Part shown: positions 8,616-17,846 of the stretch, one piece after another | Position numbering within the stretch: the first letter of the stretch is position 1 | Layout: the number at the start of each line of letters is the position of its first letter | Source: Phytomonospora endophytica | GTDB lineage: Bacteria; Actinomycetota; Actinomycetes; Mycobacteriales; Micromonosporaceae | DNA: 64,000 bases | Assembly: GCF_014202425.1 (NCBI RefSeq) | Contig: NZ_JACHGT010000003.1 | Coordinates: forward strand, 558,001-622,000 | Reading direction: 5' to 3' | Position numbers and translations under genes: made by a program | The notes under the pieces: model-generated | What the model was told of the DNA's origin: nothing | The model's database searches: none | The model's input: only the letters and a program-made list of their open reading frames with translations

Positions 8616-10663
8616 ACGCCGTCGCGACGCACTGCCCGTACTGCGCCCTGCAGTGCGCGATGGGTCTGGTTCCCGACGGGCGCGGCCTGAAGGTCGTGGC
8701 CCGCGACTTCCCCGTCAACGAGGGCTCCCTGTGCCGCAAAGGCTGGTCGGCGACGGCCCTGCTCGACCATCCCGAGCGGCTCCGGACCCCGCTGGTGCGT
8801 GAGAAGGGACGCCTCCGTGAGGCGTCCTGGGAGGAGGCCCTCGACCGTGTGGTCCATGGGATTCGCGCGATCGGGGAGCGGCACGGCGCCGACGCCGTCG
8901 CGGTCTTCGGCGGGGGCGGGCTCACCAATGAGAAGGCCTACCAGCTCGGGAAGTTCGCGCGGGTCGCGCTCGGTACCGCCCAGATCGACTACAACGGGCG
9001 CTTCTGCATGTCCTCGGCGGCGGCCGCGGGAATGCGGGCCTTCGGCCTCGACCGCGGACTGCCCTTCCCCGTCACCGACCTCGCCGGGGCCGACGCGGTC
9101 ATGCTCGTCGGCGTCAACATCGCCGAGACGATGCCACCGCTGGTGCGGCACCTGCGCGGGGTCCGCGACCGCGGCGGCCTCATCGTCGTCGACCCCCGCC
9201 GCTCCCCCACCGCCGAACTGGCCGCCCTGCACCTGCGTCCCCGCCCCGGCACGGATCTGGCGCTGTCGCTCGGAATGCTCCACGCGGCCGTCTCCAGTGG
9301 ACTCACCGACGACGACCACATCACCTCGCGGACCACTGGTTTCGCCGAGGCGTGGCGAATCGCGTCCCGGTGGTGGCCCGAGCGGACCGAACCGGTCACG
9401 GGGGTCGCCGCCGCCGACCTGACCACCGCCGTGGCCACGCTGGCCTCGGCCCGCAACGCCTACATCCTCACCGGCCGCGGCACCGAACAGCACTCCTCGG
9501 GCGCCGACCAGGTCTCCGGCTGGATCAACCTGGCCCTCGCGCTGGGCCTGCCCGGACGGCCCGGGTCCGGCTACGGCTGCGTCACCGGACAGGGCAACGG
9601 CCAGGGCGGACGCGAACACGGCCAGAAGGCCGACCAGCTGCCCGGCTACCGGAGCATCACCGACGCCGACGCCCGCGCGCACGTCGCCGGAGTCTGGGGC
9701 GTCGACCCGGACGTGCTTCCCGGTCCCGGCCGCTCGGCCTTCGAGCTGCTCGACGCCCTGGGCACGCCCGGCGGTCCGCGCGGCCTGCTCGTCTTCGGCA
9801 GTAACCCGGTCGTGTCGGCGCCCGATTCCGCCCGGGTCGCCCGGCGCCTGGCCGCCCTCGACCTCCTCGTCGTCGCCGACCTCGTGCTCTCCGAGACGGC
9901 GGCGCTCGCCGACGTCGTGCTCCCGGTCCCCCAGTGGGCCGAGGAGGACGGCACGATGACGAATCTGGAGGGCCGGGTCCTGTTGCGCCGCAAGGCGACC
10001 GAGCCGCCACCGGGCGTCCGCGACGAACTGCGGATCCTCGCCGATCTCGCCGTGCGGCTCGGCCAGCCGCCCGAACGTTTCCCCGTCGACGCGGAGGCGG
10101 TGTTCGACGAACTGCGCAGGGCCTCGGCGGGAGGTCCCGCCGACTACGCGGGCATCGGCTACGACCGTCTCCGCGCGGGCGAGGCCCTGCACTGGCCGTG
10201 TCCCGCTCCCGGTCATCCCGGCACGCCGCGACCATTCACCGAGCGTTTCGCCCATCCCGACGGCCGCGCGCGCTTCCGCGCCGTCGACCATCGCGGCCCG
10301 GCCGAGACGACCGACGCCGACCGTCCACTGTGGCTGACCACGGGCCGGATCCTCGCCCAGTACCAGTCCGGCGCGCAGACCCGCCGAATCGCCGAACTCG
10401 ACGCCGAACCCTTCGTCGAGGTCCACCCCGACACCGCCGCCCACGCCGGACTCGCCGACGGCGACGTCGCACGCGTGGTGTCACGCCGGGGCACGATCGT
10501 CGCGCGCGTGCGCCTCGCCCCCGGAATCCGCCCCGACACCGTCTTCACGCCCTTCCACTTCCCCGGCGCGGCCAGGGCCAACCTGGCCACCAACCCCGCT
10601 CTCGACCCGCTCAGCCGCATGCCGGAGTTCAAGGCCTGCGCGGTCCGGCTGGAGCCGGCGTGA
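8612..10663 (+). CDS. Assimilatory nitrate reductase catalytic subunit (molybdopterin oxidoreductase)
   Basis: A 683-residue molybdopterin enzyme predicted to reduce nitrate to nitrite in the cytoplasm. Cysteines 8, 11, 15 and 41 at the N-terminus form the C-x2-C-x3-C-x25-C motif for a [4Fe-4S] cluster. The next domains (QIDYNGRFCMSSAA; AVMLVGVNIAETMPP) and the C-terminal LTTGRILAQYQSG are typical of the NasA/NarB group, whose members are usually about 700 residues. There is no twin-arginine signal, which separates it from periplasmic Nap-type enzymes. The GTG start at 8612 overlaps the upstream stop and is the only start that puts the cysteine motif at the N-terminus. Its stop overlaps the GTG of the electron-transfer subunit. 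Confidence 0.9.
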   Translation: MNAVATHCPYCALQCAMGLVPDGRGLKVVARDFPVNEGSLCRKGWSATALLDHPERLRTPLVREKGRLREASWEEALDRVVHGIRAIGERHGADAVAVFGGGGLTNEKAYQLGKFARVALGTAQIDYNGRFCMSSAAAAGMRAFGLDRGLPFPVTDLAGADAVMLVGVNIAETMPPLVRHLRGVRDRGGLIVVDPRRSPTAELAALHLRPRPGTDLALSLGMLHAAVSSGLTDDDHITSRTTGFAEAWRIASRWWPERTEPVTGVAAADLTTAVATLASARNAYILTGRGTEQHSSGADQVSGWINLALALGLPGRPGSGYGCVTGQGNGQGGREHGQKADQLPGYRSITDADARAHVAGVWGVDPDVLPGPGRSAFELLDALGTPGGPRGLLVFGSNPVVSAPDSARVARRLAALDLLVVADLVLSETAALADVVLPVPQWAEEDGTMTNLEGRVLLRRKATEPPPGVRDELRILADLAVRLGQPPERFPVDAEAVFDELRRASAGGPADYAGIGYDRLRAGEALHWPCPAPGHPGTPRPFTERFAHPDGRARFRAVDHRGPAETTDADRPLWLTTGRILAQYQSGAQTRRIAELDAEPFVEVHPDTAAHAGLADGDVARVVSRRGTIVARVRLAPGIRPDTVFTPFHFPGAARANLATNPALDPLSRMPEFKACAVRLEPA

Positions 10664-12039
10664 AGGTCGTGATCGCCGGATACGGCATGGCCGGGGCTCG
10701 ACTCGCGGAGCTCCTGGCCGCGCGCGACGCGGGCGTCGAGGTCACCGTGATCGGCGCCGAAGCGCGGCCCGCCGCCAACCGGGTCCTGTTGTCGCGCCTG
10801 CTCACCGGTGAACTCACCGAGACCGATCTGTCGCTGCACGAGCCCGGATGGGCGCCGCGCAGCGGCGTGGACCTGCGCACCGGCACCTCGGTGTCCCATG
10901 TGGACAGAGACGGTCGGCACGTCCTGCTGTCCGACGGAACGCACGTCCCCTATGACGCGCTCGTCCTGGCCACCGGCAGCCGCCCGGTGCTGCCGCCGAT
11001 CGAGGGTCTGGCCCCCGACGCTCCCGGCGTCACCGTTCTGCGCACCGTCGACGACTTCCTCGGTGCCGCGGCGGTCCTGGACGCCGAAGCCCGCGCGGTG
11101 GTCCTCGGCGGCGGCGTGCTGGGGCTGGAGACCGCGTTCGCGCTGTCGCGGCGCGCCACGTCGGTGACGGTCGTCCAGCCGTCCGGGCGGCTCATGGACC
11201 GGCAACTCGACGCCGGTGCCGCGGCGATCCTCAACGGGTTGTGCCGCCGCCATGGTCTATGCACCGTGCTCGGACGCGGTGCCGTGCGGCTGTATCCGGG
11301 TGAAGGTGTGAAACTCGACGACGGCTCCTTCCTCCCCGCCGAACTGACGGTGGTGGCTGCCGGGGTCAGGCCCGACACCCGCCTGGCCGAGTGCGCCGGA
11401 CTCGCCGTCGACGGCGGCGTCCTGGTCGACGATCGCCTCCGCACCACCGATCCCGCGATCCACGCGATCGGCGACTGCGCCCGCGCCACGGTGCCCCCGC
11501 AAGGCCTCGTCGCCCCGGCGTGGCGCCAGGCCGAAGTCCTCGCCGACGTGCTCACCGGCGGCGACGCGCGCTACCACCACTCCCCCGCCCCCACCCGCCT
11601 GCGGGCCGGGAACATCGACCTGACCGTCGTCGGCGACGGCCGCGCCGAGACCGGCGAGGTGCTGCGCTTCGAGGACCCGGCGGGCGGCCGCTACGCCCGC
11701 CTCGCCGTCGACGGCGACCGCCTGTCCGGGGCGATCCTCCTCGGCCTCGACGACGCCGCCGCCCGGATCACACAGCTCCACGACGGCCGGGAGCCCCTGC
11801 CCGCCGACCGGATCGCGCTCATGTTCGGCCGCTCACTTCCGGCGGGCCCGGCGGGCGCCGACGCACTGGTGTGCCGCTGCAACGGCGTCACCGAGAAGTC
11901 CCTGGTGGACGCCTGGCGCGCGGGAGCCGCCGACGCCGCCGCCCTGACCGCCGCGACTCGCGCGGGCACCGGATGCGGCGACTGCGCCGGTCGCGTCGCC
12001 GCGCTCACCGCCACCTTGAACAGAGGAGACACCCCTTGA
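10660..12039 (+). CDS. FAD-dependent electron-transfer subunit with BFD-type [2Fe-2S] domain
   Basis: The 459-residue protein has a pyridine-nucleotide-disulfide oxidoreductase fold. A first FAD-binding site lies at VIAGYGMAGARLAE (residues about 4-17), a second nucleotide site at VVLGGGVLGLE, and the FAD end motif at IHAIGDCA. The C-terminus has a BFD-like [2Fe-2S] domain, C-R-C-N-G-V-T followed about 30 residues later by C-G-D-C. This matches the N-terminal half of NADH nitrite reductase (NirB) and the NasB-type electron-transfer subunit. With the preceding gene it would pass electrons from NAD(P)H to nitrate reductase. The siroheme part of a nitrite reductase is absent. The GTG start overlaps the previous stop by 4 bp. 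Confidence 0.87.
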   Translation: MKVVIAGYGMAGARLAELLAARDAGVEVTVIGAEARPAANRVLLSRLLTGELTETDLSLHEPGWAPRSGVDLRTGTSVSHVDRDGRHVLLSDGTHVPYDALVLATGSRPVLPPIEGLAPDAPGVTVLRTVDDFLGAAAVLDAEARAVVLGGGVLGLETAFALSRRATSVTVVQPSGRLMDRQLDAGAAAILNGLCRRHGLCTVLGRGAVRLYPGEGVKLDDGSFLPAELTVVAAGVRPDTRLAECAGLAVDGGVLVDDRLRTTDPAIHAIGDCARATVPPQGLVAPAWRQAEVLADVLTGGDARYHHSPAPTRLRAGNIDLTVVGDGRAETGEVLRFEDPAGGRYARLAVDGDRLSGAILLGLDDAAARITQLHDGREPLPADRIALMFGRSLPAGPAGADALVCRCNGVTEKSLVDAWRAGAADAAALTAATRAGTGCGDCAGRVAALTATLNRGDTP

Positions 12040-13379
12040 CATCGCACCGAACCATCGACCGCTGGGACCCCGAGGACGAGGCCTTCTGGAGATCGACCGG
12101 ACGCCGCGTCGCCGGCCGGAACCTGATCCACTCGATCTTCGTGGAGCATCTCGGCTTCACCGTGTGGCTGCTGTGGAGCATGGTCGTGCTCTACCTGCCC
12201 GCCGCCGGTTTCGAGCTGAGCGTCGACCAGCTGTTCTGGCTGGTGGCCGTGCCGAACCTGTGCGGGGCCGCCATGCGCCTGCCGTACACCTTCGCCGTCG
12301 CGATCTTCGGCGGCCGGAACTGGACGGTGGTCAGCGCGCTGCTGCTCCTGATCCCCACCGGCCTGCTCGCCTGGTCGGTGTCCGACCCGTCGACGCCCTA
12401 CTGGGTCCTGCTGACGGCCGCCGCGACCGCCGGTCTCGGCGGCGGCAACTTCGCCTCGTCGATGGCCAACATCTCCTACTTCTATCCCGAACGCAGCAAG
12501 GGCATCGCACTGGGCGTCAACGCCGCAGGCGGCAACCTCGGCGTCGCCGTCGTGCAGTTGCTGGTGCCGGTCGCGGTGACCATCGGCGCCGGGACGGTCG
12601 CGGCCAATGCCGGGCTGATCTGGATGCCGCTGATCCTGCTGTCGGCGGTCCTGGCCTTCTTCTTCATGGACAACCTGACGGTCGTCAAGGCCGACTTCGC
12701 CTCGCAGGGCCGCGCCTTCACACGCGCCCACACCTGGGTGATGTCCTTTCTGTACATCGGCACCTTCGGGTCCTTCATCGGCTTCTCGGCGGCCTTCCCG
12801 CTGGTCATCAACCGGACCTTCCCGGAGTCGAAGGCCTCCTACTTCGCCTTCCTCGGCGCCCTCGTGGGCTCGCTCGCGCGTCCCGCCGGCGGATGGCTCG
12901 CCGACCGCCTCGGCGGCGCCCGGGTCACCGGCTGCTCCTTCGGGGTGATGGCGCTCGGTGTCGGCGGGGCCGTCGTCGGTCTCGACCGGCACCTGTTCTG
13001 GCTCTTCCTGGGCTCGTTCCTGCTGTTGTTCGTGGCCAGCGGCGCCGGGAACGGCTCGACCTACCGAATGATCCCGGCCATCTTCGCCACCAGGGCGAGG
13101 CGGGAGCTGTCGGAGGGCGCCGACGCCGCCGCCGCGCTGACCAGGGCCAAACGGGAGTCCGCCGCGGCGATCGGGATCGCGTCCTCGATCGGCGCCTTCG
13201 GCGGCTTCCTGATCCCGAGAGGGTTCGCGATGTCCCTGAGCGGCACCGGATCCATCGCGACGGCGATGTACGTGTTCCTCGGCGCCTATGCCGTCTTCGC
13301 GGTGGCGAACTGGTGGTTCTACCTGCGCCGGCGGGTGCTCGCCGCGGTCGTACCGAGCCTGGCCGCGAGCCGGGTCTGA
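12036..13379 (+). CDS. narK: Nitrate/nitrite transporter, NarK/NasA-type MFS
   Basis: A 447-residue major facilitator with about twelve membrane segments. It carries glycine-rich signature stretches of nitrate/nitrite porters in transmembrane helices 5 and 11 (GLGGGNFASSMANISYF; FVASGAGNGSTYRM). It would import nitrate for the reductase encoded just upstream. The likely start is TTG at 12036, which overlaps the previous stop by 4 bp and follows AGAGGAGA at good distance. The next in-frame ATG would lie within the first membrane segment. It ends the operon, and a strong hairpin follows. Confidence 0.88.
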   Translation: MTSHRTIDRWDPEDEAFWRSTGRRVAGRNLIHSIFVEHLGFTVWLLWSMVVLYLPAAGFELSVDQLFWLVAVPNLCGAAMRLPYTFAVAIFGGRNWTVVSALLLLIPTGLLAWSVSDPSTPYWVLLTAAATAGLGGGNFASSMANISYFYPERSKGIALGVNAAGGNLGVAVVQLLVPVAVTIGAGTVAANAGLIWMPLILLSAVLAFFFMDNLTVVKADFASQGRAFTRAHTWVMSFLYIGTFGSFIGFSAAFPLVINRTFPESKASYFAFLGALVGSLARPAGGWLADRLGGARVTGCSFGVMALGVGGAVVGLDRHLFWLFLGSFLLLFVASGAGNGSTYRMIPAIFATRARRELSEGADAAAALTRAKRESAAAIGIASSIGAFGGFLIPRGFAMSLSGTGSIATAMYVFLGAYAVFAVANWWFYLRRRVLAAVVPSLAASRV

Positions 13380-13388
13380 GAGCGGTAA

Positions 13389-13416
13389 GGGCGGCGCCGG
13401 TGCGTCGGCGCCGCCC
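13389..13416. terminator. Bidirectional hairpin between nitrate operon and biosynthetic operon
   Basis: GGGCGGCGCCG (13389-13399) and CGGCGCCGCCC (13406-13416) form a perfect 11-bp stem with a 6-nt loop. It lies between the convergent transporter and aminomutase genes, 10 nt after the transporter stop. No U tract follows, as is common for actinomycete terminators. Confidence 0.7.
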
Positions 13417-13459
13417 GCGGTGTATCCAATGTGGATTCCGCCCCAGGTGCTTCGCGAGC

Positions 13460-14809
13460 CTACTCCCGCACGCCCCCGTGGTTCGCGCGCCACCACCGGC
13501 GTCCCGACTCGGGGAGCGCGCGGATCGGATCGTGGTAGGCGAAACCGCCGTCGGGGTCCTCGCCGGTCACCCGGTAGTCCTTGGCCCACAGCGACGTGCC
13601 ACGTTCACGGTCGTAGGAGACCGCTTGATGGACCCAGCGTTTGCCGACGAAGGGGACGTCGCACACGATCCGCGGTGTGGCGTAGCCCGGCAGGTAGCCC
13701 ATGATCGACTCCTGCAGTGCCCGCGCTTCGGCGAGGGATGTGCGCCAGTGTTCGGCGTTGGGGATCATGTCGCACATGTAGAAGTAGTACGGCAGGATGT
13801 TGGCCTCGCCCTGGAGGGCGAAGCAGAGGTCGAGCAGGGCGGCGGGGGTGTCGTTGACGCCGCGCATGAGGACGCCCTGGTTGCGGACGTCGCGGACGCC
13901 CGCGTCGAGCAGGGCGCGCGCGGCCTCGGCGACCAGTGGTGTCACCGAGTTCGTGTGGTTGGCGTGGGTGTGGACGGCGAGGTTCACCGCGCGGGAGGCC
14001 GCCGTGTCGGCCACCCGCTCCATCCCGGCGAGCACCTCGGGCTGGAGCCAGTGCTGCGGGATGCCGATCAGGGCCTTCGTGGCCAGCCTGATGTCACGGA
14101 TCGAGGGCAGTTCGAGCAGGCGGGCGAGGAAGGACTCCAGTCGCGGCCATGGCACGTTGGCGACGTCGCCGCCGGAGACCACGACGTCGCGGACGCCCGG
14201 TGTCCGCTTGAGGTAGTCGAGGATCTGCTCCTGGCGGTCGGCGGGCCGCAGGACTAGCCGGTTCTTGGCGACCTGGGGCGTGGAGTTGCCGACGAGGTCC
14301 ATGCGGGTGCAGTGCCCGCAGTACTGCGGGCAGGTGGAGACCAGTTCGGCGAGGACCTTCGTCGGGTAGCGGTGGGTGAGGCCTTCGGTCACCCACATGT
14401 CGGCCTCGTGCAGCGAATCCCGCTCGGCGAGGGGATGCGAGGGCCATTCGGGGTCTCGGTCGGAGGCGACGGGGAGCATGTAGCTGCGGACCGGGTCGGC
14501 GTAGAGGGCGTCGGTGTCCGGTTCGCCGCCGGGCGCCATGGTGTTGAGCATCTGCGGTGGCAGGAGCATCGACATCGTGGCGAATCGCGCGGTGTCCTCG
14601 GCGAGGTCGGTGTAGAAGCGGTCGCCGATCAGGGCGCCGTAGACCTCGCGCAACTCCCGGACGTTCTTCACGCAGTGGGCGCGCTGCCAGCGGGCGTCGC
14701 GCCATTCGGCCGCGGTGACGTGCCGCCAGCCCGGCAGCCGCCGCCAGTCCGGTTCGGTCAACGGGGTACGGACGTATCGGTAGGGCTGCCGGGCGGCGTC
14801 GTGTGTCAT
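13460..14809 (-). CDS. Lysine 2,3-aminomutase-like radical SAM enzyme
   Basis: The 449-residue protein is a KamA-family radical SAM/PLP enzyme expected to convert L-lysine to beta-lysine. Cys160, Cys164 and Cys167 form the C-x3-C-x2-C [4Fe-4S] site. The two aspartates that hold the lysine side-chain amine in the clostridial enzyme (Asp293, Asp330) have counterparts at Asp347 (PYYFYMCD) and Asp384 (IVCDVP), whereas glutamate 2,3-aminomutases have other residues there. This supports lysine as substrate. The PLP lysine should be Lys390, but the usual glycine-rich PGGGGK loop reads PFVGK, one residue shorter. It is the last gene of the nine-gene operon, its start overlapping the previous stop by 4 bp. 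In actinomycetes such enzymes supply beta-lysine for peptide antibiotics. Confidence 0.85.
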   Translation of the reverse strand: MTHDAARQPYRYVRTPLTEPDWRRLPGWRHVTAAEWRDARWQRAHCVKNVRELREVYGALIGDRFYTDLAEDTARFATMSMLLPPQMLNTMAPGGEPDTDALYADPVRSYMLPVASDRDPEWPSHPLAERDSLHEADMWVTEGLTHRYPTKVLAELVSTCPQYCGHCTRMDLVGNSTPQVAKNRLVLRPADRQEQILDYLKRTPGVRDVVVSGGDVANVPWPRLESFLARLLELPSIRDIRLATKALIGIPQHWLQPEVLAGMERVADTAASRAVNLAVHTHANHTNSVTPLVAEAARALLDAGVRDVRNQGVLMRGVNDTPAALLDLCFALQGEANILPYYFYMCDMIPNAEHWRTSLAEARALQESIMGYLPGYATPRIVCDVPFVGKRWVHQAVSYDRERGTSLWAKDYRVTGEDPDGGFAYHDPIRALPESGRRWWRANHGGVRE

Positions 14810-16524
14810 CGGGCGGCGGCTCCATCACCGGCGAGGATGCCCGCGAGCCGCGTCCGCAGTTCGCGTTTGAGAACCTTGCCGGTCGGTCCGAGCGGGAAGT
14901 CGCCGGGTTCGACGGCGACGCGCACGGCGGCCAGCGTCGCCAGTCCCGCGTCGGCGAGGGCCTTGCTGGCCCGCTCGGCGAGGGCGTCGCCGGTCGTGGC
15001 GGCGCCGTCCTGGAGGCGGACCACGGCGATCGGGGACTGCCCGATCCCGTCGGCGGCGGGGACGCCGACGACGGAGCAGTCGGCGACGAGGTCGGCGCAG
15101 TCGGCGATGAGGACTTCTTCCAGGGGCAGGCTGTAGACCGGTCCGGCGGCGGTGTCGATGACGTCGACGGTGCGGTCGAGGTGGTAGAAGCGGCCTTCGG
15201 CGTCGCGGCGGGCGACGTCTCCGGTGAGCCAGTACCCGTTGAGCTCGAAGGACTCCGTCAGGCGCGGGTTGTTCCAGTAGCCCGGGGTGCGCGACGGGCT
15301 CTGGATGGCGAGCATGCCGACGGTTCCGTCGGGTACCTCCGCGCCGTCGTCGTCGAGGACCGCGGCGGCGCGGACGACTTCGGTGGGCTTGCCGACGCAG
15401 CGGTCGTCGCGCACGGACTCGGGCGTGGTGACCTGACCGAACAGGGCCATGCCCATTTCGGAGGAGCCGAGGCCGTCGATGAACTGCGAACCGGGCAGGG
15501 CCAGCTCCGCGGCGGCCTCGCTGGGCAGCAGCCAGGGTTTGATCAGCCCGGCGGGCCGCTCGCCGAGGGTGACCAGGCGGCGGATGTGGCCGTAGTGGGC
15601 GGAGTCGCCGGTGTTGAACCAGGAGTGGATCTTCGCGGCGCCCTTGACGGGGAGCTCACCGGTGGCGAGTTCCACGAAGGTGCGGGGGAAGGAGGCGATC
15701 ATGGTCGGCTGGAAGGCCTCCATGACCGGTTCGACGACGTCGCGGCGCCAGTCGCCCATGATGACCTGGGGCAGGCCGAGCAGGGTCGCGGTGAGGAAGT
15801 AGCTCAGGCCGCCGGCGTGTGTGTGCGGCATGAGGGACATGAGCCGGTCGGTGGGTTCGGCGGGGAAGCGGATCATGCGCGGCTGCTTGCCGTCCCAGAA
15901 CTGGTGGTGGCCGAGCATGGTCGACTTCGGGGTCCCGGTGGTGCCCGAGGAGTGGATGAGCGCGACGATGTCGTCGGCGTCGTGCCGGTAGGGGTAGACC
16001 TCCGGGAGGGTCGCCGACTCGGCGTCGAAGGCCTGGACCTCGGCGGCCAGGGCGAGGAAGCGCGGGCGGTTGCGCGGGTCGGCGCGGTAGGCCGAGGCGA
16101 GGCGGGTGGTGTCGTCGGCGACGACGCCGACCACGCCGACGTGGTCGAGGTAGCGGACCATCACGTCGGGCCGCATGGCGTCGTTGATCATCGCGGGGAT
16201 CGCGCCGAGCGCCGAGAGCGCCAGGAAGTGGATCAGCGGTTCGAGTCCTTCGGCGACGACGACGCCGACCGGTTCGCCGGGCTTGACGCCGAAAGTGTGG
16301 TACCAGCGGGCGTAGCGGTCGCGGAGGGCGGCGAGGTCGAGGAGGCTGTGGGCGCGCAGGACGACCTGGCCGCGGTGGTCGAGGTGGTGGGTGTGGACGA
16401 AGGGTACGGCGCGGTTCGGGTTGGCCGCGATCGCGTGGTCGAGGAAGTTCCCGGCGCCGAGGCCGGGTTCGTCCATCAGGCGGCGGCGGGCGGCTATGGG
16501 CGCGATCGAGGTGGTGTCGCTCAT
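14806..16524 (-). CDS. AMP-dependent acyl-CoA synthetase-like ligase
   Basis: A 572-residue ANL-superfamily enzyme that should activate a carboxylate as its adenylate. The ATP-binding motif SSGTTGTPK is at residues 192-200, FIDGLGSSEMG is the A5-like motif, YWLTGDVARRD the A7 motif, and GPTGKVLKREL near the C-terminus contains the A10 catalytic lysine. It resembles long-chain acyl-CoA synthetases more than amino-acid adenylation domains. Within the biosynthetic operon it may load an acyl starter or activate an intermediate. It overlaps the genes on both sides by 4 bp. The substrate is unknown. Confidence 0.8.
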   Translation of the reverse strand: MSDTTSIAPIAARRRLMDEPGLGAGNFLDHAIAANPNRAVPFVHTHHLDHRGQVVLRAHSLLDLAALRDRYARWYHTFGVKPGEPVGVVVAEGLEPLIHFLALSALGAIPAMINDAMRPDVMVRYLDHVGVVGVVADDTTRLASAYRADPRNRPRFLALAAEVQAFDAESATLPEVYPYRHDADDIVALIHSSGTTGTPKSTMLGHHQFWDGKQPRMIRFPAEPTDRLMSLMPHTHAGGLSYFLTATLLGLPQVIMGDWRRDVVEPVMEAFQPTMIASFPRTFVELATGELPVKGAAKIHSWFNTGDSAHYGHIRRLVTLGERPAGLIKPWLLPSEAAAELALPGSQFIDGLGSSEMGMALFGQVTTPESVRDDRCVGKPTEVVRAAAVLDDDGAEVPDGTVGMLAIQSPSRTPGYWNNPRLTESFELNGYWLTGDVARRDAEGRFYHLDRTVDVIDTAAGPVYSLPLEEVLIADCADLVADCSVVGVPAADGIGQSPIAVVRLQDGAATTGDALAERASKALADAGLATLAAVRVAVEPGDFPLGPTGKVLKRELRTRLAGILAGDGAAAR

Positions 16525-17846
16525 GACGTGGTCCTCTGCTTGTCGGTGAGTATGTCGGCGGCCGCGCGGTGCCCGGAGCGGATGGCGCCTTCCATGAGGC
16601 CGAAGAATTCAAGGCTGGTCTCGGTGCCGGCCCAGTACACCCGGTGGTGCGGGGTGGTCAGGGCGGGTCCGAGGCGGGTCCAGTCGCCGGGTCCGAACAG
16701 GGCGGCGTAGCAGCCGCGGCTGTAGGTCTCGCCGAGCCAGTCGGTGACGTGGAACCCGTCGGGTTCGGGCAGGAAGGGGAACAGCCGCATGGCCTGCGCG
16801 ATGGCGGTGGCCCGCTGCTCCCGCGGCGAGAGCGCGGCGTATCGGTGTGCCTCGGCGCCGGTGACGAAGCCGGTGAGGACGCCGGGGCCGCCGTCGGGTG
16901 AGTCGTCCACGGTGGACAGCAGCGGCCCGTGCGCGTTGACCGACCAGCCCGACAGGCCGTGGTCACGCCACAGTGGGGCGGGGTAGATCAGGTGTGCCTT
17001 GACCGCGCAGCCCGGTGCGGTCCGCGTGGTCGAGCGCGGGACGGCGAGGGCCGGGCGGATGTCGATGGCGTCGGCGAGTACCGGCGGGATCGCGACGATG
17101 ACGGAGTCGGCGTGGAAGGTCTCGGTGTCGGTGGTGATGGTGACGCCGTCGGGGCCGGAGTCGATGGCGCGCGCGGGCCGCCGGAGCCGGATGTCGAGTC
17201 CGGCGGCGAGACGTGCGCAGATCTGTTGTGCCCCGCCGTCGACGCGGTCTTGCTGGGCGCCGCCCTCGAAGGCGTTGAGGTAGCGGATCCCGCCACCGGA
17301 TCGCAGGTAGAAGGCCATGTGCAGGACCGAGACGGCGGCCGGGTCGGCGGCCATCATCTCGCCGAGGAACAGTGGGAAGAACAGTTTCGCGTCGGGGTGG
17401 GGTGAGAGACCCTCCAGCCAGTCGGCGGCCGTCGTCGTGTCGAGTGTGGCGGCGTCGGGGGTGAGCCAGGGCGCGTCGGTCCGCACGGTCTCGGTGACCT
17501 CGGCGAGGCGGTCGAAGAGTTCGCCGAGGGCGACGGCGTTGAGCGGTGGGAAACGCCCGTGCCGGGTCTCGCTGCCGTGGCCGAGTTCGAAGCGGCTGTC
17601 GCCGACCATGCCGGTGGGCGTCGCCTTGAGGTCGAGCGCGGCCATGAGCGCGGTCAGTTCGGTGTGCCGGTCGCCGAGGTAGGCGGCGCCGGCGTCGGCC
17701 CAGGCTCCGGGCGCGACCTCGATGCCGTGCGTGCGTCCCCCGACGCGGTCGCGGGCTTCGAGGACGGTGACCTCGGCGCCGGCCTCGGTGAGGCGGGCGG
17801 CGGCGCTGAGTCCGGCGAGGCCGGCGCCGATGACGACGACCCTCAT
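16521..17846 (-). CDS. FAD-dependent amine oxidase
   Basis: The 441-residue protein belongs to the monoamine-oxidase-like flavin family. The dinucleotide-binding motif GAGLAGLSAA is at residues 7-16, followed by VLEARDRVGGRTHG. The C-terminal FAD contact is YWAGTETS with a GLMEGAIRSG helix. It should oxidise a C-N bond of an amine or amino acid to an imine with release of hydrogen peroxide. It lies between the acyl ligase and the carrier protein, with 4-bp overlaps on both sides. Oxidation of a beta-lysyl intermediate, giving a ring-closing imine, is a plausible but unproven role. No signal peptide is seen. Confidence 0.85.
   Translation of the reverse strand: MRVVVIGAGLAGLSAAARLTEAGAEVTVLEARDRVGGRTHGIEVAPGAWADAGAAYLGDRHTELTALMAALDLKATPTGMVGDSRFELGHGSETRHGRFPPLNAVALGELFDRLAEVTETVRTDAPWLTPDAATLDTTTAADWLEGLSPHPDAKLFFPLFLGEMMAADPAAVSVLHMAFYLRSGGGIRYLNAFEGGAQQDRVDGGAQQICARLAAGLDIRLRRPARAIDSGPDGVTITTDTETFHADSVIVAIPPVLADAIDIRPALAVPRSTTRTAPGCAVKAHLIYPAPLWRDHGLSGWSVNAHGPLLSTVDDSPDGGPGVLTGFVTGAEAHRYAALSPREQRATAIAQAMRLFPFLPEPDGFHVTDWLGETYSRGCYAALFGPGDWTRLGPALTTPHHRVYWAGTETSLEFFGLMEGAIRSGHRAAADILTDKQRTTS

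Noticed and set aside
8516-10444. 642-codon open frame on the minus strand
   Set aside because: It lies antisense to the nitrate reductase gene, which has all expected iron-sulfur and molybdopterin motifs.
14803-16710. 635-codon open frame on the plus strand
   Set aside because: It is antisense to the acyl ligase and amine oxidase, highly Gly/Asp/Val/Arg-biased, and lacks any domain. High GC3 on the real strand explains the long frame.
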